Positions 1-6,110 of a DNA stretch of 14,961 nucleotides are shown here, one piece after another; within the stretch, counting starts at the first letter, position 1; every line of letters starts with the position of its first letter. The stretch covers positions 1 to 14,961 of the forward strand of contig JAEZXF010000008.1 of assembly GCA_023419995.1 (NCBI GenBank). Direction: 5' to 3'. The notes beneath the pieces are model-generated. The model made no database searches. It had not been told where the DNA came from and saw only the letters and a list, made by a program, of their open reading frames with translations. This DNA is from Pseudomonadota bacterium. Lineage in GTDB: Bacteria; Pseudomonadota; Alphaproteobacteria; Rhizobiales; Rhizobiaceae. The translations under genes were made by a program, and so were the position numbers.

Positions 1-110
1 AAATTCCGGCCTGCCATTCCCCGATTGTTCCGTCCCGACGACCATGTCGCATATCGCAGCCACATGGAGCCTTCGGTCGAACGACGAGGTCGACACAGGC
101 CCCGCCGGGG

Positions 111-1133
111 TCATTCGAGGGCGAACACGCTGGCGCGACGCAGCCTCACACGACCCTGGCTGCCGACGCTGACCACGGTTTCGGGCACGACGTCAAGCTC
201 CACGGTCTCGCCATCGGCGAGCCGGGCGACGAGGCGGCGGCTGTCGGGCCGGTCCATGATGCGCACGATCCGCGCCTCGATGCCGCCGCCGTCGGCCGCC
301 CATTCGAGGTCGGCGGGCCGGGCGTAGATCTCGGCGCGGCCTTCCGGCACGCCCGTGGCGTCGACGCTGCCGCCGGCCAGCAGCGCGCGGCCGCCGCGCA
401 CCTCGGCGACGAGACGGTTGGCGTCGCCTAGGAAGCGGGTGACGAAGCCCGAGGCCGGCGCGCGGCAGACCTCGCGCGGCGTGCCCTCCTGCACGATGCG
501 GCCGTGGTCGAGGATCACCACGCGGTCGGCGAGGTCCAGCGCCTCCTCCTGGTCGTGGGTGACGAACAGCGTGGTGATGCCGAGCTCGTCGTGGATCTCG
601 CGCAGCCAGCGGCGCAGCTCGCGGCGCACGTTGGCGTCGAGCGCGCCGAAGGGCTCGTCGAGCAGCAGCACCTTCGGATCGACGGCGAGCGCCCGCGCCA
701 GGGCGACGCGCTGGCGCTGGCCGCCGGAGATCTGCCCCGGATAGCGGCCGCCGAGGCCGTCGAGCTTCATCAGCGACAGAAGGTCGGCCACGCGCGCCTC
801 GATCTCGGCGCGGCCGCGCTTCCTCTTCGACACCTTCATGCCGAAGGCGACGTTCTCCGCCACGGTCATGTGCGGGAACAGCGCGTAGTGCTGGAAGACG
901 AAGCCGACGCCGCGATCGCGCACGGGAATGTTGGTCGCGTCCTGGTCGCCGAAGCGGATCGCGCCGCCGTCGGCATATTCGAGCCCGGCGACCATGCGCA
1001 GGATCGTCGTCTTGCCCGAGCCGGACGGCCCGAGCAGCGCGACCAGCTCGCCGCTGCCGATCTTGAGCGACACGCCGTGGACGGCGCGGAAGGTGTCGAA
1101 GGTCTTCACCACGTTGTCGAGCGTGATCTTCAT
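111..1133 (-). CDS. cysA: Sulfate/thiosulfate ABC transporter ATP-binding protein CysA
   Basis: This 340-residue cytoplasmic ATPase powers sulfate/thiosulfate import through the CysT/CysW pore. The sequence shows Walker A GPSGSGKTT at residues 35-43, the Q-loop glutamine at about 81, the ABC signature SGGQR at 136-140, Walker B VLLLDEP at 155-161 and the H-loop histidine at about 193. A C-terminal regulatory part of about 100 residues (235-340) fits the TOBE-like domain of the CysA/PotA class. The frame stays open upstream to about 1460, but the ATG at 1133 is chosen because the protein then begins MKITLDNV like the family and a GAAGGAG site sits about 7 nt before it. The start overlaps the cysW stop in an ATGA junction, which suggests translational coupling. 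It is the last gene of the operon. The family is certain. Sulfate specificity rests on the neighbouring genes. Confidence 0.95.
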   Translation of the reverse strand: MKITLDNVVKTFDTFRAVHGVSLKIGSGELVALLGPSGSGKTTILRMVAGLEYADGGAIRFGDQDATNIPVRDRGVGFVFQHYALFPHMTVAENVAFGMKVSKRKRGRAEIEARVADLLSLMKLDGLGGRYPGQISGGQRQRVALARALAVDPKVLLLDEPFGALDANVRRELRRWLREIHDELGITTLFVTHDQEEALDLADRVVILDHGRIVQEGTPREVCRAPASGFVTRFLGDANRLVAEVRGGRALLAGGSVDATGVPEGRAEIYARPADLEWAADGGGIEARIVRIMDRPDSRRLVARLADGETVELDVVPETVVSVGSQGRVRLRRASVFALE

Positions 1134-2023
1134 GGCTTCGCTCCTTCGGCGGGCGCGGCGGCGGCAAGGGAGGGACGGCGCACCCGGCCGGCGCCGCGGC
1201 GCTCGAGCAGCACCTTGACGACGATGGTGACGAGCGCGAGCAGGGTGAGGATCGACGCCGCGGCGAAGGCGCCGGCGGTGTTGTAGTCGTGGTAGAGCAG
1301 CTCGACATGCAGCGGCAGCGTGTTGGTCTGGCCGCGTATGTTGCCCGAGACCACCGAGACCGCGCCGAACTCGCCCATGACGCGGGCGTTGCACAGCACC
1401 ACGCCGTAGAGCAGCGCCCAGCGGATGTTGGGCAGGGTGACGGAGAAGAAGGTGCGCCATCCGCTCGCGCCCAGCGAGGTTGCGGCCTCCTCCAGATCGC
1501 GCCCCTGCGCCTGCATCAGCGGGATCAGCTCGCGCGCGACGAAGGGCGCGGTGACGAACATCGAGGCGAGCACGATGCCGGGCAGCGCGAACAGGATCTT
1601 GACGCCGGCCGAGTCCAGCGCCGGCCCGAACAGGCCCTGCAGGCCGTAGACGAACAGGTAGGCGACGCCGGCGACGATGGGCGAGATCGAGAACGGGATC
1701 TCGATCACCACGGTCAGCGCCCGCTTGCCGGGAAAGTCGAACTTGGTGATCGCCCAGGCGGCGGCGACGCCGAAGACCGTGTTGACCGGCACCGCGACCA
1801 GCGCGGTCAGCACGGTCAGCAGGATGGCGTGGCGCGTGTCGGGATGGACGATGTTGGCGGCGAAGGCCGACAGGCCGTTGCCGAACGCCTGGGCGAAGAT
1901 CACCACCAGCGGCGCCAGCACCAGCAGCGCGCCGACGACGAGCACGAAGGCGATCAGGGTGCGGCGCACCCGCGGGGTGTCGCCGACGCGCGGCGGCCTT
2001 GCATGGGTTGCGGCGGTGGCCAT
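1130..2023 (-). CDS. cysW: Sulfate ABC transporter permease CysW
   Basis: This 297-residue inner-membrane protein forms half of the sulfate channel with CysT. It has about six hydrophobic segments, beginning at residues 24-45. The cytoplasmic EAA loop that docks on CysA reads EEAATSLGASGW at about 178-189 and continues to TLP at 198. The segments KFDFPGKRAL (about 94-103) and MGEFGAVSVVSGNIRGQT (about 216-233) are typical of CysW. The start at 2023 lies 2 nt after the cysT stop and has a GAGG motif upstream. An alternative reading that runs back to 2890 only crosses cysT in another frame. The C-terminal tail is alanine- and proline-rich. CysW was chosen over CysT by gene order and by the family-specific motifs. 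Confidence 0.94.
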   Translation of the reverse strand: MATAATHARPPRVGDTPRVRRTLIAFVLVVGALLVLAPLVVIFAQAFGNGLSAFAANIVHPDTRHAILLTVLTALVAVPVNTVFGVAAAWAITKFDFPGKRALTVVIEIPFSISPIVAGVAYLFVYGLQGLFGPALDSAGVKILFALPGIVLASMFVTAPFVARELIPLMQAQGRDLEEAATSLGASGWRTFFSVTLPNIRWALLYGVVLCNARVMGEFGAVSVVSGNIRGQTNTLPLHVELLYHDYNTAGAFAAASILTLLALVTIVVKVLLERRGAGRVRRPSLAAAAPAEGAKP

Positions 2024-2025
2024 CG

Positions 2026-2871
2026 TCACCGCCTCGCCGTGTAGCGCAGGGCGCGCGCCTGGAGGATGTTGGTGACGGCGAGCATGACGAAGGCGGTGAA
2101 CAGCAGCACCGAGGCGATCGCCGCCGCCGCCTGGTAGTCGTATTCCTCGAGCCGGATGAAGGCGAGGAGCGCGGTGATCTCGGTCTGGAACGGCCGGTTG
2201 CCGGCGATGAAGATGATGGCCCCGAACTCGCCGAGGCTGCGCGCTAAGGAGAGCGACACGCCGGCGAGCAGCGCCGGCGCCAGGAGGGGCAGGATGACAC
2301 GCAGGAAGATCAAGGCGTCGGTGCCGCCGAGCGACTGCGCGGCTTCCTCCAGCGCGGGATCGAGGTCCTCCAGCACCGGCTGCACCGTGCGCACGACGAA
2401 GGGCAGGCTGGTGAAGAACATGGCGATCATGATGCCGAGCGGCGTATAGGCGACACGGATACCCGCCTCGGCCAGAACCGAGCCGAACCAGCCGTTGGCG
2501 GCGAACAGCGTGGACAGCGCGATGCCGGCCACCGCCGACGGCACGGCGAAGGGCAGGTCGACGATCGCGTCGACCAGGCGCTTTCCCGGAAAGGAATAGC
2601 GCGCCAGCACCCAGGCGAGCGCCAGCCCGAAGAACAGGTTGAAGACGGTGGCGCCGGCGGCGCTGAGGACGGTGACGCGGTAGCTGGCCAGCGCCCGGCC
2701 GGAGCTGACGATGCGCCAGTAGTCCTGCGGTCCCAGGCTTGCCGCCTTGAAGACGAGCGCGCCGATGGGCAGCGCGATGATGAGGCCGACATAGAAGAGG
2801 GTGATGCCGAGCGACAGCGGCAGACCCGGCAGAACGCGACGCGCCAATTTCGTCTCCCCTCGAACGGCCAT
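2026..2871 (-). CDS. cysT: Sulfate ABC transporter permease CysT (CysU)
   Basis: This 281-residue inner-membrane permease is the partner of CysW. After a short basic N-terminus (MAVRGETKLARR) the first membrane helix covers roughly residues 16-40, and about five more follow. The EAA loop EEAAQSLGGTDALIFLRVILP lies at about 175-195, and SLGEFGAIIFIAGN follows as in CysT/CysU. Two starts are possible. The ATG at 2871 is preferred because GGAAGGG lies about 10 nt before it. The upstream ATG at 2910 has no clear ribosome site and falls in the loop of a GC-rich hairpin. With the shorter start, 74 nt separate it from the sbp stop. It is the second gene of the sulfate operon. Confidence 0.93.
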   Translation of the reverse strand: MAVRGETKLARRVLPGLPLSLGITLFYVGLIIALPIGALVFKAASLGPQDYWRIVSSGRALASYRVTVLSAAGATVFNLFFGLALAWVLARYSFPGKRLVDAIVDLPFAVPSAVAGIALSTLFAANGWFGSVLAEAGIRVAYTPLGIMIAMFFTSLPFVVRTVQPVLEDLDPALEEAAQSLGGTDALIFLRVILPLLAPALLAGVSLSLARSLGEFGAIIFIAGNRPFQTEITALLAFIRLEEYDYQAAAAIASVLLFTAFVMLAVTNILQARALRYTARR

Positions 2872-2895
2872 CTTGCCGTGGCCCTTCCAACGCCG

Positions 2896-2926
2896 CCGGC
2901 CGGCGGACATCGCGCCCGCCGGCCGG
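2896..2926 (-). promoter_or_regulatory. GC-rich intercistronic hairpin between sbp and cysT
   Basis: There is a perfect 11-bp inverted repeat, CCGGCCGGCGG at 2896-2906 and CCGCCGGCCGG at 2916-2926, with a 9-nt loop. It lies after the sbp stop (2946) and before the preferred cysT start (2871). No T-run follows on the transcribed strand, so it is not a classical intrinsic terminator. It more likely protects the 3' end of the sbp message or partly dampens read-through, as is known for such hairpins in binding-protein operons. The structure is seen directly. The function is inferred. Confidence 0.6.
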
Positions 2927-2945
2927 TTCAGGATGAAGCTGCGGT

Positions 2946-3932
2946 TCAGCGCTCGCCGTAGATCTTGTCGAGCAGCGCGCCGGCGGCGAAGTGCTCGGCC
3001 TGGACCTTCTCCCAGCCGCCGAACACGTTCTCGACGGTCACGAGGCGAACCTCGGGGAACCGGTCCTTGAACGTCGCGGCGACGGCGGGATCGTTGACGC
3101 GGTGGCCGCGCTCAGCGGCGATCGTCTGGCCTTCCGGCGTGTAGAGGAAGTCGAGATAGGCCTTGGCCAAGTCACGCGAGCCGCGCTTGTCCACCACCTT
3201 GTCGACGATGGCGACCGGGAACTCGGCCAGCAGGCTGACGGACGGCACGACGATCTCGAACTTGTCCTCGCCGAACTCCTTGGCGATGCCGCGCGTCTCG
3301 GCCTCGAAGGTGATCAGCACGTCGCCGATCTCGCGCTCGACGAAGGTGGTGGTCGCGGCGCGGCCGCCGGTGTCGAACACCGGGACGTTATCGAAGATCT
3401 TGTCGATGAACCCGATCACCTTCTGCTCGTCGCCGGCGAAGGCTTCCCGGGCATAGGCGGTGGCGGCAAGGTAGGTGTAGCGCGCGTTGCCCGAGGTCTT
3501 CGGGTTGGGGAACACGATCTTGACGTCGTCGCGGACGAGGTCGTTCCAGTCCTTGATGCCCTTGGGGTTGCCGGCGCGCACGAGGAAGGACGGCAGCGAG
3601 TAGAAGGGCGAGGCCTGGTTGGGGAAGTCGCTCAGCCAGTCGTCGGAGACGAAGCCGTTCTTCACCAGGAAGTCGATGTCGGTGACCTGGTTGAAGGTGA
3701 CCACGTCGGCCTCCAGCCCCTCGACGATGGCGCGCGCCTGGCGCGACGTGCCGGCATGCGACTGGTCGATGGTCTTGCCCGGGTTCTTCGCCACGAAGGC
3801 CGCGTTGACGTCGGCGAACAGCTCGCGCGCGACGTCGTAGGAGGCGTTGAGGATCGTGTCCGGCGACTGGGCCTGCGCGGGGCCCGCGAGCAGGCCGGCC
3901 AGGGCCGCACCGAGAATGAGGAAGCGCTTCAT
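2946..3932 (-). CDS. sbp: Periplasmic sulfate-binding protein
   Basis: This 328-residue periplasmic receptor delivers sulfate (possibly thiosulfate) to CysTWA. A Sec signal peptide, MKRFLILGAALAGLLAGPAQA, is followed by a likely cut at 21/22. Family motifs include NASYDVARELF (29-39), QSHAGTSRQARA (57-68), NPKTSGNARYTYLAA (143-157) and FDTGGRAATTTFVER (186-200). The length matches Sbp/CysP. The best-known members have SHGGSGKQ where this protein has SHAGTSRQ, so the anion pocket differs somewhat. The ATG at 3932 has GGAGAG about 10 nt upstream, inside the loop of a 9-bp inverted repeat that also covers the start codon. It is the first gene of the operon. CysP rather than Sbp is possible, and sequence alone does not settle sulfate versus thiosulfate. 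Confidence 0.93.
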   Translation of the reverse strand: MKRFLILGAALAGLLAGPAQAQSPDTILNASYDVARELFADVNAAFVAKNPGKTIDQSHAGTSRQARAIVEGLEADVVTFNQVTDIDFLVKNGFVSDDWLSDFPNQASPFYSLPSFLVRAGNPKGIKDWNDLVRDDVKIVFPNPKTSGNARYTYLAATAYAREAFAGDEQKVIGFIDKIFDNVPVFDTGGRAATTTFVEREIGDVLITFEAETRGIAKEFGEDKFEIVVPSVSLLAEFPVAIVDKVVDKRGSRDLAKAYLDFLYTPEGQTIAAERGHRVNDPAVAATFKDRFPEVRLVTVENVFGGWEKVQAEHFAAGALLDKIYGER

Positions 3933-3968
3933 TGGAAATCTCTCCAGGGGGGAACCGATATTTCCAAT
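3931..3968 (-). promoter_or_regulatory. Inverted repeat enclosing the sbp ribosome-binding site and start codon
   Basis: ATTGGAAAT at 3931-3939 and ATTTCCAAT at 3960-3968 (plus strand) form a perfect 9-bp inverted repeat with a 20-nt loop. One arm covers two bases of the sbp start codon, and the Shine-Dalgarno GGAGAG lies in the loop. It could be an RNA hairpin that limits translation, or a DNA operator downstream of the promoter. The repeat is seen directly and the role is inferred. Confidence 0.45.
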
Positions 3969-4290
3969 CTACCGGGTGGTTTGCCCGCCAAGGAGAAACG
4001 AAGATGCTGCGCCGGCGGCGTTCCGGGAAAAATTCATCCGGAAAGCATCACGACGGAAGCAGAAGCGGGATTCGGAGGAGCGGGACCGCGGCGGCAGCTG
4101 ACGGCAGGACGACCGGCGGCGGCCATCGACATTGCGGATCCCGCCCGATACCCGCCGCGCGCACGCAGCGGGCCTTCTGCGCGGAAGCTCTCCGGTCTCG
4201 TCAGCACCCGGCGCGCGCTCCGGTCGTCTCCAGACACATCGACACCCGCCGGATCCTCTCCCGCACCTCGCCTTTCCGCCGGTCTGCGGG
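3969..4290. other. Non-coding upstream region of the sulfate operon
   Basis: I see no convincing gene here. Long open frames exist on both strands, but they give arginine-rich, low-complexity proteins that match no family I recognise. The region must contain the sbp operon promoter, though I could not pick a clear -35/-10 pair. One dyad is visible: TTCCGG at 4021-4026 and CCGGAA at 4038-4043, 11 bp apart. It is a possible regulator site about 90-110 bp upstream of the sbp start. Confidence 0.5.
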
Positions 4291-4291
4291 C

Positions 4292-4318
4292 AAAAAGAGC
4301 GACCGGCCCGAAGGCCGG
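4292..4318 (-). terminator. Likely intrinsic terminator with UUCG tetraloop
   Basis: Read on the minus strand, CCGGCC-TTCG-GGCCGG makes a 6-bp GC stem closed by a C(UUCG)G tetraloop. It is followed six nucleotides later by TTTTT (AAAAA at 4292-4296 on the plus strand). This lies about 150 nt after the stop of the small membrane protein gene and ahead of the sulfate operon, so it would end that gene's transcript. The gap between stem and T-run is longer than ideal. Confidence 0.6.
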
Positions 4319-4335
4319 CCGAAGTCGGGGAGCAT

Positions 4336-4378
4336 GGAACCCGGCGCTTTTCATCGCCGGCGATAATGCGCCGGTTCC
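4336..4378. repeat. Nested inverted repeat downstream of the small membrane protein gene
   Basis: The outer arms are GGAACCCGGCGC (4336-4347) and GCGCCGGTTCC (4368-4378), pairing over 11 bp with one bulged C. The loop contains a perfect 12-bp palindrome, ATCGCCGGCGAT, at 4353-4364. It lies in the presumed 3' untranslated region between the stop at 4467 and the terminator at 4318. It could be a structured 3' UTR, a small RNA or a protein-binding site. I cannot tell which. Confidence 0.5.
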
Positions 4379-4466
4379 GCAGTCGGGGGAGGATCGTGCC
4401 GATGGGCGCATCGCCGACCCAACCCGCGGGCGCCGCGGATGTTCCAGCGCACCGGAACAGGCGGGC

Positions 4467-4634
4467 TCAGTTCATCGAGATGTGGATCATCAGGTAGAAG
4501 ATCAGGACGGTCGACGCGAGCGCCAGGAAGGTGAAGGTCTGGGCAAGCCCGATCGACAGGCTACCGGCGACGATCAGGCCCAGCGCGGCGACGACAGGCA
4601 GGACGAGCGACATGGTTCGAGATGACCTGGCCAT
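4467..4634 (-). CDS. Small two-helix membrane protein of unknown function
   Basis: This encodes a 55-residue protein that I do not recognise. It starts MARSSRTMSL, with a basic N-terminus, followed by two hydrophobic stretches at about residues 8-30 and 33-51 and the short tail HISMN. That predicts two membrane helices with both ends on the same side, probably cytoplasmic given the arginines. The frame extends upstream to 4754, but the ATG at 4634 is chosen because GGAGGAA sits 6-7 nt before it, one of the best Shine-Dalgarno sites in the window, and the upstream residues are arginine-rich noise. A candidate promoter (4820-4848) lies behind it and a likely terminator (4292-4318) lies ahead, so it may be a stand-alone transcript. 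A chance open frame cannot be fully excluded. Confidence 0.65.
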   Translation of the reverse strand: MARSSRTMSLVLPVVAALGLIVAGSLSIGLAQTFTFLALASTVLIFYLMIHISMN

Positions 4635-4780
4635 CGGTGTTCCTCCGTTTCTATCCCGGCAGTATGCACCGGAACGCCGGCGCAGCCTATCCCGGCCGGC
4701 GGCTTCGCGAACCGGAACCTCGCTCGCAGAGCGAGAGCGGAAGGCCGTTCTCATGAAGGAAGTGGTGCCGCTTGCGGGGC

Positions 4781-4870
4781 TAAAAATAATTATTTATCTA
4801 TTTGATAATATTAACATTTATTATATTTTATATCTTGGATACCAATAATTATACCAACAATTTGATTCAC
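4781..4870. promoter_or_regulatory. AT-rich island in a GC-rich context
   Basis: By direct count only 14 of 90 bases are G or C (about 16%), against a strongly GC-rich surrounding sequence. It is rich in TA steps and short A/T runs and includes AATAATTATT-type dyads. It lies 147 bp upstream of the small membrane protein start and beyond the 3' end of the lysR gene. Such blocks often act as promoter upstream regions or bind xenogeneic silencers (MucR/Ros-type proteins in alphaproteobacteria), or they mark an insertion boundary. Which applies here is inference. Confidence 0.6.
4820..4848 (-). promoter_or_regulatory. Candidate sigma-70 promoter for the small membrane protein gene
   Basis: On the minus strand TTATTG (4843-4848) and a perfect TATAAT (4820-4825) are separated by exactly 17 bp and point toward the 55-residue gene, leaving a leader of about 180 nt. 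AT-rich sequence yields such matches easily, so the exact site is uncertain. Confidence 0.4.
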
Positions 4871-5046
4871 TATCCGACCGTCGACGAGGACAACGTCGGA
4901 TCGCGGCTGGTGACGGCAGATTTACAGCGCCTCTGGACAATTTTGAGTACGTCGATGGTGATCGTTCCTGTCCACAGGATCATTTGACGGAACAATTTCC
5001 AGGAAAGAAGAGCATCGTATCGTCAGCGGAACCTGCAAGAACAAGT
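4871..5046. other. Intergenic stretch downstream of lysR
   Basis: I see no gene here. A 61-codon plus-strand frame begins in the AT-rich island and runs to 4987 with no recognisable family and no ribosome site. A short dyad, TCCTGT-CC-ACAGGA, lies at 4966-4979. It has no T-run and is not a clear terminator for lysR. Confidence 0.4.
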
Positions 5047-5997
5047 TCATCCCAACGCGACCGCAGATGTCAGGCATACCTCACCTCGCCCTTTTGCCAT
5101 TTCATCTTCGACAAATGCGACAAACTTCCGGACGATTTCTGAGGCTTGTTCCGGTCTCCAGCCCATCCCCACTTCGATCGTGGGGGCACTTTCCCGCAGC
5201 CGCAGATAGGAGACACCAGACGGCGACAGGCTGCGCATGGAACTCGGAACGAACGCCAACCCCATTCCCTCGGCCACCAGATTGATGATGGTCTGCATTT
5301 GCATCGCGCGCTGGCCGACAACGGGTTGTGCTCCGTGATCGGCGTACAAGCGAGTGACGAGATCATGAAGAACAGGCGCTCCCGTGCGGGGAAAAAGCAC
5401 AAGCGGCTTGTCCCTCAGATCATCGAACGAGACAGTTCGTTCCTTGGAGGCGGGATCGCTGCCATCCACCCAGCGTGACGGCATCGCAACAATGAGTTCT
5501 TCCGAACTGATCGGCACGTAGCCGAGGGGCGCCGGCATGGCACGGTTCGGTGGCGGGATCATCAAGCCGACATCCAGTTCACCTGCGAGCAAGCTCTCGA
5601 GCTGGACGTTGCTGGTCGCTTCGTGCAAATCGATTTCCACTTCGGGGAAGGATTGCTTGAAGCGGCTGACCAGCCTCGGCAGGAAGCTGTAACCGACGAA
5701 GCTGACGAAAGCCACGCGCAGCCTGCCGACCTCACCTCGCGACAGGCGCCGCGCCAGGTCCGGAAGCTCCATCGCTTCGCCCAAAACGCGTCTTGCGTAT
5801 GGCAGCCACTCATTTCCAATCGGCGTCAGCCGCACAGTTCGCTTGGTGCGGAAGAACAGTTGCACCCCAAGATCAACCTCCAGCGCCTGTATGCTCTGGC
5901 TGAGCGGAGGCTGCGTCATATGCAGGCGCTCGGCCGCCCTGCCGAAGTGCAGTTCTTCGGCCACGGCAACGAAATGGCGAAGTTGGCGCAATTCCAT
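5047..5997 (-). CDS. LysR-type transcriptional regulator
   Basis: This 316-residue regulator has a winged helix-turn-helix at about residues 1-60 (start MELRQLRHFVAVAEELHFGRAA, then MTQPPLSQSIQALE). A linker helix follows, then a two-lobed effector-binding domain at about 89-300. The ATG at 5997 follows GAGG by about 6 nt, and the first residues match the family exactly. It is divergent from the dehydratase/TRAP operon with 113 bp between the two starts. This is the classic LysR arrangement, so it most likely controls that operon and itself, with the substrate or a catabolite as co-inducer. The intergenic dyad at 6011-6036 is the best operator candidate. The family is certain and the target is inferred from position. 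The effector is unknown. Confidence 0.93.
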   Translation of the reverse strand: MELRQLRHFVAVAEELHFGRAAERLHMTQPPLSQSIQALEVDLGVQLFFRTKRTVRLTPIGNEWLPYARRVLGEAMELPDLARRLSRGEVGRLRVAFVSFVGYSFLPRLVSRFKQSFPEVEIDLHEATSNVQLESLLAGELDVGLMIPPPNRAMPAPLGYVPISSEELIVAMPSRWVDGSDPASKERTVSFDDLRDKPLVLFPRTGAPVLHDLVTRLYADHGAQPVVGQRAMQMQTIINLVAEGMGLAFVPSSMRSLSPSGVSYLRLRESAPTIEVGMGWRPEQASEIVRKFVAFVEDEMAKGRGEVCLTSAVALG

Positions 5998-6010
5998 GAT
6001 GGCCTCATTG

Positions 6011-6036
6011 ATATGCAGTATGACCTAATACCATAT
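6011..6036. promoter_or_regulatory. Candidate LysR operator in the divergent intergenic region
   Basis: The sequence shows a dyad with ATATG and GTAT on one side and ATAC and CATAT on the other, centred on GACCTA (GTAT 6018-6021, ATAC 6028-6031). A 2-nt CA interrupts the left arm. It lies 14-39 bp upstream of the lysR start and 75-100 bp upstream of the dehydratase start, where LysR regulators commonly bind for autoregulation and activation. No convincing -35/-10 pair was identified for either gene. Confidence 0.4.
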
Positions 6037-6110
6037 GATAAATAGATTTCCAGGATTACTACGCTCCCGCCTATGCTTCGCCTTACCAGCCAGCCGCGGG
6101 AGGGCAGCCA

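Noticed and set aside
100..110. CCCC-GCC-GGGG mini-hairpin right after the cysA stop
   Set aside because: Only a 4-bp stem and no T-run. Too weak to call a terminator. Positions 1-99 show nothing else I can support.
1134..1460. N-terminal extension of cysA upstream of 1133
   Set aside because: It overlaps cysW in another frame, has an arginine-rich composition, and the ATG at 1133 has both a ribosome site and the family's N-terminus.
2872..2910. Upstream ATG for cysT at 2910
   Set aside because: No clear Shine-Dalgarno site, and it lies inside the hairpin loop. The ATG at 2871 has GGAAGGG.
4004..4366. Plus-strand reading frame starting at 4004 with AAGGAG upstream
   Set aside because: The ribosome site is decent, but the product is a basic low-complexity protein with no recognisable family, antisense to the sulfate operon leader.
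2991..4625. 544-codon plus-strand open frame opposite sbp and its upstream region
   Set aside because: Low-complexity shadow with no family resemblance. The minus strand encodes a clear sulfate receptor.
4966..4979. TCCTGT-CC-ACAGGA dyad downstream of lysR
   Set aside because: The 2-nt spacer is too small for an RNA hairpin loop and no T-run follows. It could be a protein site, but there is no support.
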